64,000 nucleotides of DNA from Myxococcales bacterium (GTDB lineage Bacteria > Myxococcota_A > Polyangia > Polyangiales > Polyangiaceae), in assembly GCA_025359105.1 (NCBI GenBank), contig JANYHK010000010.1, forward strand, positions 1-64,000, given 5' to 3'. Each line of letters opens with the position of its first letter. Within the stretch, counting starts at the first letter, position 1. Made by a program: the position numbers and the translations under genes. This document shows, one piece after another, positions 54,971 to 63,678 of this stretch. Under the pieces are notes generated by a model. It made no database searches and had not been told where the DNA came from. It saw nothing but the letters and a program-made list of their open reading frames with translations.

Positions 54971-54974
54971 TCCG

Positions 54975-55469
54975 ATGGAGGGCGGGGGCGACGGGACGCG
55001 CGCGCTCTTCTCTGCGGAGCTGTGCGTTCCGAGCCTCGTCGCCGCGAACGCGGAGCAGGCGATCCGTGCGCTGGCGCGCCTGCTCGCTGCGAAGGGGCAC
55101 GTCCACCCGTCGTTCGAGGCGGCGGCGGTGCAGCGGGAGAAGAAGTCGCCCACCGGGCTCCCCTTCCCCGACGCGCCCGTCGCGCTTCCGCACGCGGAGC
55201 CCGAGCACGTGAAGACCGCGGCGGTGGCCGTCGCCCTGCTCGCGACGCCGGTGCGCTTCCGGGAGATGGGATCGCCGGCGGTGCAGCTGGGCGCGCGCAT
55301 CGTCGTGATGCCGGCGCTCACGGCGAAGGACCAGGCCGCCGCCGGCCTCGCGGCGCTCCTCGAGCTGCTCCAGGACGGCGCCCTGCGCGCTGCGCTGCTC
55401 GCGGCGAAGACCCCCGAGGAGATGCTCGCCGCCATCCACGCGAAGCCGAACGGGACCGAGGGGCAATGA
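54975..55469 (+). CDS. PTS sugar transporter subunit EIIA (galactitol/fructose-like)
   Basis: The 164-residue protein matches the EIIA-2 fold (PTS_EIIA_2). The phosphorylation site is His73 in the ALPHAEPEHV motif. N-terminal helices include ALARLLAAKGHVHPSF, and VVMPALTAKDQAAAGLAALLELL follows. It accepts the phosphate from HPr and passes it to EIIB. The domain is complete but stands alone, which points to the galactitol (Gat) type with separate A, B and C proteins. It is the first gene of a four-gene PTS cluster with short or overlapping junctions. Confidence 0.92.
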   Translation: MEGGGDGTRALFSAELCVPSLVAANAEQAIRALARLLAAKGHVHPSFEAAAVQREKKSPTGLPFPDAPVALPHAEPEHVKTAAVAVALLATPVRFREMGSPAVQLGARIVVMPALTAKDQAAAGLAALLELLQDGALRAALLAAKTPEEMLAAIHAKPNGTEGQ

Positions 55470-55470
55470 C

Positions 55471-56886
55471 ATGGAACCTTTGACACACGCAGTCCGGTAC
55501 GTCCTCGATCTCGGGGCGCCGGTGATGATGCCGCTCATCATCACGCTGCTCGGCCTCGCGCTGAAGCAAGGCTTCGCCAAGTCGTTCCGCGCAGGGCTCA
55601 CCGTCGGCGTCGGGTTCATCGCCGTCGGGCTCGTCGTGAACTTGCTCGTCGGCGTCGTCGGCCCCAAGGCGATGGCGTTCGCGGAGGTGCTGGGCCTCAA
55701 GCTCGACATCCTCGACGTCGGCTGGCCGATGGGGGCGGCGGTCTCGTTCGCGTCGCCGATCGCGGCGGCGCTCATTCCCACGGTGCTCGTCCTGAACGTG
55801 GTGCTCGTCGTCACGAAGGTCACGCGCACGGTCGACGTCGATCTCTGGAATTACTGGCACTTCATCTACACCGGCGCGCTCATCCACGCGGCGACGCACT
55901 CGATGGCGCTCGGCGTGCTCGGCGCGTGCATCACGGCCGTCGTCATCTTCAAGCTCGCCGACTGGACGGCGCCGGCCGTGGAGCATCACTTCGGCCTGCC
56001 CGGCATTTCGCTGCCGCACACCGAGACGGTGAACTGGGCGCCGCTCATGTTCGCGCTCGAGCGCATCGAGCGGCGGATCCCGGGCCTCGCGAAGATCGAG
56101 GCCGATCCGGCGGCCATCCGAAGGCGCCTCGGTCTGCTCGGCGAGCCGATCCTCATGGGCGCGCTCCTCGGCGTCCTCATCGGCGCGCTCGGCGGCGTCG
56201 CGCTCTGGCGCGAGGGCAAGTACGGCCTCTGGCTGAAGGAGGTGCTGACCCTCGCGGTGACGATGTCGGCGGTGCTCGTCGTCCTTCCGAAGGTCGTCGC
56301 GATCCTGATGGAGGGGCTCATTCCCATCAGCGAGGGGGCGCGCGACTACTTGCAGAAGCGCTTCCCCGGGCGCGACGTGCTCATCGGCCTCGACGCCGCA
56401 GTGGTCATCGGGCACCCCGCGAACATGGCGATCGCGCTCCTTTGCGTGCCGATCGCGCTCCTCCTCGCGGTCATCCTGCCGGGCAACCGCATGCTGCCGT
56501 TCGGCGATCTCGCGGCGCTGCCCTTCTATGTCCTGTGGGGCGTCGCGGCGTCGCGCGGCAACATGGTGCGCGGGCTCATCAATGCCGTGATCATCGTCGC
56601 CTGCATCCTCTGGATCGGCACGAGCCTCGGGCCGCTCACGACCGAGCTGGCGCGCGCGGCGGGCTTTCGGCCCGAGGGACTCGGCGGCACGGCGGCGCAG
56701 TACCAGCAGTGGTCGGGCGTCGCGCTCGGGAGCCACGTGGTGCCGTGGATCGTGCTGCAGCTGTTCATGTGGGGGACGCCGGGCTTCTGGGTCGGCCTGG
56801 CGGCGGCCGTCGGCTACGGCGCCGTCTGGTGGTGGGTGCGCGGCGACGTGCGCGCGCAGTTCGTGAAGAAGAAGGACGACGCGTGA
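55471..56886 (+). CDS. PTS transporter EIIC, galactitol (GatC) family
   Basis: The 471-residue membrane protein has about ten or eleven transmembrane helices. GatC-family features are the start LDLGAPVMMPLIITLLGLAL, the conserved ALIPTVLVLNVVL region and a later AAVVIGHPANMAIALL segment. It forms the sugar channel in the inner membrane. The stop overlaps the next start as GTGA. The sugar cannot be told from sequence; galactitol, a pentitol or a related polyol is possible. Confidence 0.93.
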   Translation: MEPLTHAVRYVLDLGAPVMMPLIITLLGLALKQGFAKSFRAGLTVGVGFIAVGLVVNLLVGVVGPKAMAFAEVLGLKLDILDVGWPMGAAVSFASPIAAALIPTVLVLNVVLVVTKVTRTVDVDLWNYWHFIYTGALIHAATHSMALGVLGACITAVVIFKLADWTAPAVEHHFGLPGISLPHTETVNWAPLMFALERIERRIPGLAKIEADPAAIRRRLGLLGEPILMGALLGVLIGALGGVALWREGKYGLWLKEVLTLAVTMSAVLVVLPKVVAILMEGLIPISEGARDYLQKRFPGRDVLIGLDAAVVIGHPANMAIALLCVPIALLLAVILPGNRMLPFGDLAALPFYVLWGVAASRGNMVRGLINAVIIVACILWIGTSLGPLTTELARAAGFRPEGLGGTAAQYQQWSGVALGSHVVPWIVLQLFMWGTPGFWVGLAAAVGYGAVWWWVRGDVRAQFVKKKDDA

Positions 56887-58667
56887 CGGTGCGCGTGCGC
56901 CTGCCCGAGGCTCTGCACGCGCGCCCGGCCAACCGCCTCGTGCGCCTCGCGCAGCGCTTCACGGCGACGGTGACGATCACGCGTGGCGCCAAGCAAGCGA
57001 AGGCGTCGAAGATCCTCGAGGTGCTGGCGCTCGGGGCGGCGACCGGCGACGAGATCGAGCTCGCTGCGACGGGGGACGACGCGGAGGCCGCGCTGGCGGC
57101 GCTCACGGAGCTGGTCGAGCGCGGCTTCCTCGGCGATCTCGTGCCGGAGACCGGAGCGGCCGCAGTCGAGGGCATCGCTATCGGTCGCGCGCTCTGCGTG
57201 GGCGAGGCCGCCGCGGACGACGACGCCGCAGCGGCAGGCGAGCCGCCGGAGGTGCGGGCCGCGGGAGCCTTCGCACGGGCACGCGCGTCGCTCGCGGTGC
57301 TCATCGCCTCGCTGTCGCCGCGCGAGGCGGCGCTTTTCGAGCCCGAGGTGCAAATCTTGATCGATCTCGAGGCCGTCGTTCTCGCCCGGGTCGCGGAGGG
57401 CGAGGCGATCACCGCGGCGATCCTCGCGGCGACGACGGCGGCCCAGACCGATCTCATCCAGGATGCGCGATCGCGTCTCCTCGAGGGGCTCGGCGCGAAG
57501 GCGCCCGATCCCCGGCTCGCGCTCCTGACCGTGGACACCGTGCTCGTCGCCGAGGAGGTCACGCCGTCGCTCGTGGCGGCGCTCCCGGCCGCGGTCGTCG
57601 GCGTGCTCGCGATGGCGGCCGACGACGCCGGCCAGACCACCGGGTTCACCTCGCACGCCGCGATCCTCGCGCGAGGTCGCGGGCTGCCGCTGGCGTTCTT
57701 CCCGTCGTACGTGTTGGCGCAGATTGAAGAGGGCGAGCTCGTCGTCCTCGACACGACCACGTCTCCTGCCAACGTATGGCCGTCGCCGAGCGAGGCGCTC
57801 GTGGACAGCGCGAAGCAGCGACGCGCCCTGCGGGCCACGGAGCTCGCGGCCGAGGCCGCCGCGGCGCTCGCCCCGCTCACACACCTGGGTGTGGTGGTGC
57901 GCGCGAACCTGTCGTCCTTGTCCGAGCCGCTCCCGCCTGGAGCCGAGGGCGTGGGGCTGCTGCGCACGGAGCTCGTCTTCGCCGGCCGCGCGACGGCGCC
58001 GAGCGAGGCGGAGCAGCACGCCGCGGCGCTCGCGATCGTGACGCGCGCCGCCGGGCAGCCGGTCATCGCGCGGCTCTACGACGCGGGCGGCGACAAACCG
58101 CTCCCGTTCCTTCCGTCCCCGCCGGGGCAGGACGCGCGGGGCATGGAGCTCCTCTTCGGGCACCCGACGGTGCTCGCCACCCAGGTGCGCGCGCTCGGGC
58201 GCGCGGGGGCCAGGGTGCTCCTGCCGCTCGTTCGCGGCGCGGGCGACGTCGAGGCCGTCCGGGCGCTCGCGCCGGCGGGGACCGAGGTGGGCGCGATGAT
58301 CGAGACGCCAGAGGCCGTCGCGCTCACCGGGGAAATCGCCCGCGCCGCCGACTTCGTCTGCATCGGAACGAACGATCTGTCCGCCGCCATCCTCGGCCAG
58401 GCGCGCGAGAAGAGCGCCCTCTCCCGCGATCCGCGCGTCTTCCGCCTCGTCGCCGAGGTCGTCCGGGCGGCGCACGCGGCCGGGCGCCGCGTCACCGTTT
58501 GCGGGGAAATCGCCGGCGATCCGGCGGGCGCGCAGGCCCTGGTCGGGCTCGGCGTCGACGCGCTCAGCGTCGCGCCCACGCGGCTCGCGGGCGTCCGTCG
58601 CGCGCTCGCGGCCGCGACGAAGGACGATTGCGCCCGCGCCGCCCGAGCGGCTATGCAGGAAGGATGA
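56883..58667 (+). CDS. HPr-enzyme I fusion phosphotransferase
   Basis: The 594-residue fusion has an HPr domain at about 1-85, with phospho-His12 in LHARPA and Ser42 in ASKILEVLALG. It continues with a compact enzyme I: His258 in TGFTSHAAILARG, the TIM barrel with GVGLLRTELVF, VIARLYDAGGDKPLPFL, GAMIETPEAV, GTNDLSAAILGQ, and catalytic Cys540 in VTVCGEIAGD. The enzyme I part is about 500 residues against 570 in E. coli, mainly from a shorter N-terminal HPr-binding region, consistent with the tethered HPr. GTG 56883 overlaps the EIIC stop by four bases. The fusion makes the PTS self-contained. Confidence 0.94.
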   Translation: MTVRVRLPEALHARPANRLVRLAQRFTATVTITRGAKQAKASKILEVLALGAATGDEIELAATGDDAEAALAALTELVERGFLGDLVPETGAAAVEGIAIGRALCVGEAAADDDAAAAGEPPEVRAAGAFARARASLAVLIASLSPREAALFEPEVQILIDLEAVVLARVAEGEAITAAILAATTAAQTDLIQDARSRLLEGLGAKAPDPRLALLTVDTVLVAEEVTPSLVAALPAAVVGVLAMAADDAGQTTGFTSHAAILARGRGLPLAFFPSYVLAQIEEGELVVLDTTTSPANVWPSPSEALVDSAKQRRALRATELAAEAAAALAPLTHLGVVVRANLSSLSEPLPPGAEGVGLLRTELVFAGRATAPSEAEQHAAALAIVTRAAGQPVIARLYDAGGDKPLPFLPSPPGQDARGMELLFGHPTVLATQVRALGRAGARVLLPLVRGAGDVEAVRALAPAGTEVGAMIETPEAVALTGEIARAADFVCIGTNDLSAAILGQAREKSALSRDPRVFRLVAEVVRAAHAAGRRVTVCGEIAGDPAGAQALVGLGVDALSVAPTRLAGVRRALAAATKDDCARAARAAMQEG

Positions 58668-58945
58668 CGAAGAAGATCCTCGTCGCGTGCGGCACCGCGA
58701 TCGCGACCTCCACGGTGGTGGCGAAGAAGCTCGAGGAGAAGCTCAAGGCGCGCGGCATGGCCGTCACGATCGACCAGTGCAAGGCGTCGGAGGTCGGCAG
58801 CAAGGCCGCCGGCTACGATCTCATCGTCTCCACGACCGAGGTGGACGACACGCGCGGCAAGCCCATCGTCCGCACGCTCAGCTTCCTGACGGGCATAGGC
58901 ATCGACGCCGACGTCGAGAAGATCGCCAAGCTCCTCGGCGGATGA
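58664..58945 (+). CDS. PTS sugar transporter subunit EIIB, galactitol (GatB) family
   Basis: The 93-residue protein is a GatB-type EIIB. The phospho-Cys is Cys9 in the P-loop-like ILVACGTAIATST, and LIVSTTEVDD and the C-terminal FLTGIGIDADVEKIAKLL fit the fold. It transfers the phosphate from EIIA to the sugar in EIIC. The start overlaps the HPr-EI stop by four bases (ATGA), and its own stop overlaps the next gene. It completes a linear A-C-(HPr-EI)-B system. Confidence 0.94.
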   Translation: MTKKILVACGTAIATSTVVAKKLEEKLKARGMAVTIDQCKASEVGSKAAGYDLIVSTTEVDDTRGKPIVRTLSFLTGIGIDADVEKIAKLLGG

Positions 58946-59346
58946 TCTGCGCCTACGACCGCGGGCGCTTCGTGACGCGCGTGCTCCTGCAAGATGGCCT
59001 GGTCGTCCTCGCCGTCGCGCTCGCGGCGTGGTCGGGCGGGCCGTGGGGCGCCGCGCTCGCCACCGGCGCGACGGCGGCGCTCGCGTGGGGGCTCGTGACG
59101 CTCCATTTCCCGAGCAAGGTGGAGCTGACCGACGACGCGATCGCGTTCTCGGCGTACGGACGCCGTCATGTCTTCGCGTGGGGTGACGTCACGCGCGTGC
59201 GGGTGCGCCGATTCCTGGTGCGCGACCGCGTTCTGGTGCGCCTCACACCCGCCGGCACGTGGCGCGGTCGCTACTGGCTGACCGACGGCCTCGGCGGGTA
59301 CGACGCGCTCGTCGCGGAGCTCGAGCGACGCGCGGCTCAGACGTAG
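58942..59346 (+). CDS. Small membrane protein with PH-like domain
   Basis: The 134-residue protein has two close transmembrane helices (about 16-52, LLQDGLVVLAVALAAW and ALATGATAALAWGLVTL). They are followed by a PH-like beta-domain (VELTDDAIAFSAYGRRHVFAWGDVTRVRVRR) as in bacterial YdbT or DUF2244-type proteins. Function unknown. The start overlaps the EIIB stop by four bases, so it is part of the PTS transcript. Its last ten bases overlap the convergent gpsA gene. Confidence 0.75.
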   Translation: MICAYDRGRFVTRVLLQDGLVVLAVALAAWSGGPWGAALATGATAALAWGLVTLHFPSKVELTDDAIAFSAYGRRHVFAWGDVTRVRVRRFLVRDRVLVRLTPAGTWRGRYWLTDGLGGYDALVAELERRAAQT

Positions 59347-60326
59347 AGCCGCAGCGACTCCAGTGTCTTCTTCGGCTCGGCGTCGTCCCAGATGATCGCG
59401 TGCAGCGCCGCCAGGAGCGGGAGGTCCGATACACCACGCTCGGCGGCGAAACGCCACGCCGTCTTGATCGCCGGGTAGCCTTCGGTAAGCTCGCCTGCCG
59501 CGAGCATGTCACGGGCGACGTCGGCCGCGCGGCGGCCCTGCCCTACGCGCTCGCCGAACGCCCGGTTTCGGCCACCCGCGGCGGTGACGTGGAGATCCCC
59601 GACCCCGGCGGCGCCGTGCACCGTCTCCTCGCGACCGCCGGCCGCGAGGGTGAGCTTGCGCATTTCCCAGATCGCCTGCGAGAAACACGCGGCGCGCGCG
59701 TTGTGCGCGTCTTTGCCCACGAGGCCGTCCCACAAGCCGATGCCCGTGGCGTAGGCGTTCTTGAGCGCGGAGCAAATTTCGGCGCCCGCGATGTCGTCCG
59801 TCTTCGCGATGCGCATGTGCGGCGCGCCGAACGCCTCGGCGCACGCCTTCGCGTCGGCGCCGGCGAACTGCATCAGCGTGAAGACGCGCCGCGCGATCTC
59901 GATCGCCTTCGCCGGGCCGCCGGCGTGGACGAAGCGCAGCGGGCGGCCGGCGACCTCGCTCGCGACGACGTCGATGCGGTCCATCTTGCCGCTCTTCGCC
60001 TCGAGGAGGCCCTTGGTGACGCTCAAGATCGGCACGTCGGGCAGGTGCGCGGCCGCCTTCGTCATCACGGGGACGACGCCGTCGGAGTTGACCGCGTGCA
60101 CGACGATCTCGGCCCCCGCGAGCGCAGCGCCGAGCGCGGCGGCGCGGTGCAGCTCGATTCCGTCGAGCGTGAGCTTGAGGCGCGGGTGGGCCTCGCCGCG
60201 CGCGCAAGGGTCGAGCATCGGATCGTCGAGCCAGGTGCCCCAGAGGCGTACGTCGTGTCCGCACATCCGCGCGACGGTCGCCATCGCGCTGCCCATGTAA
60301 CCCGCACCAAGGACCGTGATCTTCAC
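59337..60326 (-). CDS. gpsA: Glycerol-3-phosphate dehydrogenase [NAD(P)+]
   Basis: The 329-residue protein (from GTG 60326) begins with the GxGxxG nucleotide-binding motif ITVLGAGYMGSAMA. The catalytic Lys lies in AEICSALKNAYATGIGL, a familiar GpsA motif, with GVGDLHVTAAGGRNRAFG near the C-terminus. It makes glycerol-3-phosphate for phospholipid synthesis. A start at GTG 60335 adds three residues and cannot be excluded. It converges on the PH-like gene with a ten-base overlap. Confidence 0.94.
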   Translation of the reverse strand: MKITVLGAGYMGSAMATVARMCGHDVRLWGTWLDDPMLDPCARGEAHPRLKLTLDGIELHRAAALGAALAGAEIVVHAVNSDGVVPVMTKAAAHLPDVPILSVTKGLLEAKSGKMDRIDVVASEVAGRPLRFVHAGGPAKAIEIARRVFTLMQFAGADAKACAEAFGAPHMRIAKTDDIAGAEICSALKNAYATGIGLWDGLVGKDAHNARAACFSQAIWEMRKLTLAAGGREETVHGAAGVGDLHVTAAGGRNRAFGERVGQGRRAADVARDMLAAGELTEGYPAIKTAWRFAAERGVSDLPLLAALHAIIWDDAEPKKTLESLRLYV

Positions 60327-60349
60327 GAAAGCCACGCTACCATCGCGCC

Positions 60350-62617
60350 ATGCGTTTCGCAGGCGGCTACGCGATCGTCCTCGCGGCGATCCTGGCGGGC
60401 CTGCTCGTCTACGCGGCGAGCCTGCGCTATGCGCCGCCGGAGCCGCTGCCCGCGACCGGCCCGACCGAGCAATTCTCGGGCGCGCGGGCGCACGCGACGC
60501 TCGAGCGGGTCCTGCAGGGCACCACGCCTCACCCGGCCGGGAGCGACGAGGCCACGGCCGTGCGCGAGCGAATCCTCAAAGAGCTGGCGGATGCGGGGAT
60601 CGCCGCGCGCGTCCAGCGAGGCTTCGCGTGCAGCGGGTGGAGCTGCGCGTTCGTGTCGAACGTCGTGGGCGAGCTGAAAGGGACGACCGAGGAGGCCGTG
60701 CTCCTCGCCTCGCACTACGACTCGGTGCCCGCGGGCCCCGGCGCGGGGGACGACGGCGCGGGCGTGGCCGTCCTGCTCGAGGTCGCCCGCGCGCTCCGGG
60801 CGGCGGCCCGCGAGGGGCGGAGCGTGCTCTTTCTATTCGACGAGGGCGAGGAGGATGGCCTCCTCGGCGCGCGCGCGTTCGTCACGGATCCCGACTTCGC
60901 GCGCGTCCGCGCCGTCGTGAACGTCGACGCGCGGGGCAACGGCGGCCCGGCGCTGCTCTTCGAGACGAACGCGGCGAACGCCGTGGTGGTCCGAGCGATC
61001 GCGGCGAAGCTCCCGCGGCCGCTGACGAGCTCCGCGCTCGCGCCCCTCGCGTCACTGATGCCGAACGGCACGGACTTCACGGTGTTCAAGCAGGCGTCGC
61101 CCGCGCTGCTCGGCGCGAACCTCGCGCTCCTCGGCGACATCGGCACCTACCACACCCCGCTCGACGTCACAGCGAGCGTCTCGCCTGGCTCCCTGCAAGC
61201 CGCGGGGGACGGCGTCCTCGGCCTGGCGCGGGCCTTCGCGGAAGGAGCGCCGAGCGGTCCCGAGCGCGTCGCATGGTTCGACGTCCTCGGGCTCGCCGTC
61301 GTGCGCTGGCCGGTCGCGTGGTCGACGGCGCTCGCGTGCGCGGCGCTCGCCCTGGTCGTTCTCGCGACCGCGCTGCGCTTCCGCCGCAAGCGCGTCACGC
61401 CGATGGAGCTCGTGCGCGGCATCGGCGCGCTCCCGCTCATGCTCGCGTGCACCACCGCCGTCTCCGTCTCGCTGACCTCGACGCTGATGTCGTCGGGCGT
61501 TCTGCCTGCGGCGTGGACCGCCAACGGCCCGCTCGCGATGGCCGCGATGTGGGCGACCGGGCTCGCGCTCGCCGGCGCGGCGGCGGCAGCGCTCGGGCGC
61601 GATCTCGGCGAGGGGTTGTTTTGCGGGATCTGGGGGACGCTGGGCGTGGCAGGGCTCGCGCTGTCGCTCGCGAGCCCCGATCTGAGCTACCTCGTCGTTT
61701 TCCCGACGCTCGTGGCCGGGGCAGTGGGGGTGGCGACGGCGTGGTCCACGCGCGACGACGTCGGGGACGGCGCGCTTCTGTGCGCCGCGCTGCTCCCGGG
61801 CCTCGCGCTCGTCGTCGTCGCCGCGCCGCTGCTCCTGCTCCTTTACGCCGCGATGGGCCTCCAGTCCGCGCCGGCTGGCGCACTTCTCGGGGGCGCCGTC
61901 GCGCTCACCTTCGCGCCCGCGTACGCGCTGGCGACACCCCACGTGCGGTGGACCGTTCCCGGCGTGCTCGTGATCGCGGCGCTGGCGCTGACGGCGCTGA
62001 CGGCGCGCGCACCTGCCTTCACCGAGGCTTCGCCCGCGCGCGCGAACGTCATCTTCGCGGAGGACGAGCGCACGGCGCGCGCGTCGGTGGACATGCAGTG
62101 GGGTCGGCACGAATTCGGGACGGTGCCGGCGCCGATGCGAACGGCGCTGGGGATAGCGACGGAGGCGCAGCGCCTCCCGTGGTCACCGGGGCTCGTCCTC
62201 GGCGCCGACTTTCCGCGCGCCGGGCTCGCTGCCCCCGACGCCGAGGTGCTCGGGACGAGCGAAGAGGGTGCTCAGCGGCGGATACGACTGAAGCTCCGCT
62301 CGCCGCGCGACGCGCGGACGCTCTCGCTCCTTCTCCCGCCGGGTACGCAGGCGCGCTTCGCACGCGCCAATGGCCTCGACCTCGGGCCGGCGACCGACAC
62401 GATCGCGTGGCGCGAGCTGCGGATCGTGGGCGTGCCCCGCGAGGGCGTCGACGTCGAGGTCCTCGCCACCCGCGACCCGCTCACCGTCACGATCGCCGAC
62501 GAGACCGCCGGCCTCCCGCCGAGCGCTGTGCGGATCGCCGCCGCCCGCCCGGCGAACGCGGTCCCGGCGCAGCGCGGCGACTGCACCATCGTCTCCCGCC
62601 AGCGGGCCATCCCGTAA
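60350..62617 (+). CDS. Membrane M28-family metallopeptidase
   Basis: The 755-residue protein has an N-terminal membrane anchor (about 7-24) and an M28 di-zinc aminopeptidase domain at about 40-300. Zinc ligands are visible at His122 and Asp134 in SHYDSVPAGPGAGDDGAG, Glu167/168 in FDEGEEDGLLG, Asp193 in NVDARGNGG and a His in IGTYHTPLD. The following 300 residues are several transmembrane helices, and a C-terminal beta domain completes the protein. The architecture resembles the ER-type M28 peptidases (Fxna/Pff1-like) with membrane domains. It probably cleaves peptides outside the inner membrane. Confidence 0.92.
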   Translation: MRFAGGYAIVLAAILAGLLVYAASLRYAPPEPLPATGPTEQFSGARAHATLERVLQGTTPHPAGSDEATAVRERILKELADAGIAARVQRGFACSGWSCAFVSNVVGELKGTTEEAVLLASHYDSVPAGPGAGDDGAGVAVLLEVARALRAAAREGRSVLFLFDEGEEDGLLGARAFVTDPDFARVRAVVNVDARGNGGPALLFETNAANAVVVRAIAAKLPRPLTSSALAPLASLMPNGTDFTVFKQASPALLGANLALLGDIGTYHTPLDVTASVSPGSLQAAGDGVLGLARAFAEGAPSGPERVAWFDVLGLAVVRWPVAWSTALACAALALVVLATALRFRRKRVTPMELVRGIGALPLMLACTTAVSVSLTSTLMSSGVLPAAWTANGPLAMAAMWATGLALAGAAAAALGRDLGEGLFCGIWGTLGVAGLALSLASPDLSYLVVFPTLVAGAVGVATAWSTRDDVGDGALLCAALLPGLALVVVAAPLLLLLYAAMGLQSAPAGALLGGAVALTFAPAYALATPHVRWTVPGVLVIAALALTALTARAPAFTEASPARANVIFAEDERTARASVDMQWGRHEFGTVPAPMRTALGIATEAQRLPWSPGLVLGADFPRAGLAAPDAEVLGTSEEGAQRRIRLKLRSPRDARTLSLLLPPGTQARFARANGLDLGPATDTIAWRELRIVGVPREGVDVEVLATRDPLTVTIADETAGLPPSAVRIAAARPANAVPAQRGDCTIVSRQRAIP

Positions 62618-62682
62618 CGCACATCGCCCGGGTCCGCGCTCCCCGAGTGGCTGGAGACCCATAAATACGGTTTACTGAAGTC

Positions 62683-62907
62683 GTGAAGATGACGCTCGAG
62701 ATTCCCGAACCTCTCTTGCGACGCGCGAAGTCGATGGCCGCGAGCGACGGGAAGTCCCTGAAGCAGTTCGTGAACGAAGCGCTCGTTCACGGCGGGAACG
62801 CTCGTCGGCGTCCGGTAGGTTGGAGGGGGCGCCCGCCGAGGTCGCGAGAGGAAGACGGCGAGGCGTGGCCCGGTGGCGAGCGGGTGCGCGAACGGCTATC
62901 TTCTTGA
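62683..62907 (+). CDS. VapB-like antitoxin, possibly truncated
   Basis: A 74-residue protein from GTG 62683. The first 37 residues (TLEIPEPLLRRAKSMAASDG, then KSLKQFVNEAL) match the ribbon-helix-helix/VapB antitoxin type. The rest is Arg/Gly-rich and looks non-conserved. No vapC follows, and the gene runs into the next antitoxin-like gene. I infer a remnant of a VapBC module. An AT-rich stretch upstream (CATAAATACGG) could hold its promoter. Confidence 0.55.
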   Translation: MKMTLEIPEPLLRRAKSMAASDGKSLKQFVNEALVHGGNARRRPVGWRGRPPRSREEDGEAWPGGERVRERLSS

Positions 62908-63169
62908 GGCGCTGCACCCCCTCAAAGCCCACGTCCAAAACGGTCGTCTCGTGCTCGACGAGCCCACGGATCTGCCCGAGGGCGCGGTCGTCGAGCTCGT
63001 GCGCGCCGACGAGGCGCTCCTCGGTGACGACCTGGACGATCTCGACGACGAGGAGCGCGCCCGTCTGCATCAAGCGATCGACCGCGGCCTCGATGACGTG
63101 AAGGCTGGCCGCACGGTCGACGCCGCGCAAGTCATTCAAGAGCTGCGAGCACGCGCGGCAAGCCGGTGA
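62873..63169 (+). CDS. Antitoxin-like small protein (RelB/YefM-style)
   Basis: The 98-residue protein (GTG 62873; the true start may be later, near residue 15) has HVQNGRLVLDEPTDLPEGAV, the AbrB/RelB-like antitoxin opening, followed by an acidic helix rich in Asp (DDLDDLDDEERARL) and a neutral C-terminus. It overlaps the preceding gene in another frame and its stop overlaps the next start as GTGA, the usual arrangement for an antitoxin-toxin pair. It is probably a genuine antitoxin gene whose toxin partner is damaged. Confidence 0.65.
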   Translation: MASGCANGYLLEALHPLKAHVQNGRLVLDEPTDLPEGAVVELVRADEALLGDDLDDLDDEERARLHQAIDRGLDDVKAGRTVDAAQVIQELRARAASR

Positions 63170-63303
63170 AGGTCGAGCTCTCTGCAGAGGCGCACGCGCA
63201 GGCAGAGAAGATCGACAGCTGGTGGCGGAAGCATCGCCAGCTTTCTCCAGAGCTCTTCACCAACGAGCTCGAAGGCGCGCTTCGTGCCCTCGGCGAGACG
63301 CCG
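63166..63303 (+). pseudogene. RelE/ParE-type toxin fragment
   Basis: From GTG 63166, the first 46 residues (KVELSAEAHAQAEKIDSWW, RKHRQLSPELFTNELEGAL, ETPTLGR) match the N-terminal half of a RelE/ParE toxin. Similarity stops there. The frame runs open without recognisable RelE sequence, all the way into the tRNA gene, so the conserved C-terminal catalytic part is lost. Overlap with the antitoxin is GTGA. It is a decayed toxin, joined downstream to a different gene fragment. Confidence 0.6.
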
Positions 63304-63304
63304 A

Positions 63305-63485
63305 CGCTCGGACGCTCGAGGACTGACCCGCGCCTATTTTCGTGCCCTCGAGAAGGCAGCCAAGGCAGGGAGCGTTCAAGCGATTCTCGGGCTCGGAGCG
63401 TGGCTCCTGGAGGGGCACAAGCGCGCCTCAAGGATCGTTCTACGGCGCGCGCCGCGACGTGGCTTCAATCTGCTCCTCCGTGCGG
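63305..63485 (+). pseudogene. Possible Sel1-like repeat fragment
   Basis: In another frame from the toxin remnant, the translation YFRALEKAAKAGSVQAILGLGAWLLEG... resembles a Sel1-like or TPR-like helical repeat (A-x-L-G spacing). It has no start of its own. It may be the remnant of a gene that recombined next to the toxin. This call is weak. Confidence 0.3.
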
Positions 63486-63604
63486 CATGCGCGAAGGATC
63501 CGATGGCCCCTCTCCTCGTTCTACCCCGAGCAGAGAAGAGCCTGAATCACACAGCGATGGCCGTCGAGAGGCCGTGGCCCCTTGTGGGGCCCACCGGCAA
63601 GTAG

Positions 63605-63678
63605 TCGGGGCGAGAGGATTTGAACCTCCGACTCCTCGGTCCCGAACCGAGTGCGCTACCAGGCTGCGCTACGCCCCG
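63605..63678 (-). tRNA. tRNA-Pro (anticodon CGG)
   Basis: On the minus strand a 74-base tRNA folds normally: acceptor stem CGGGGCG/CGCCCCG with discriminator A, D-arm AGCGCAGCCTGGTAGCGC, and anticodon stem CTCGG/CCGAG around loop TTCGGGA, giving anticodon CGG for proline (CCG codons). The T-arm is GGAGGTTCAAATCCTC. The CCA end is not encoded. Confidence 0.97.
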
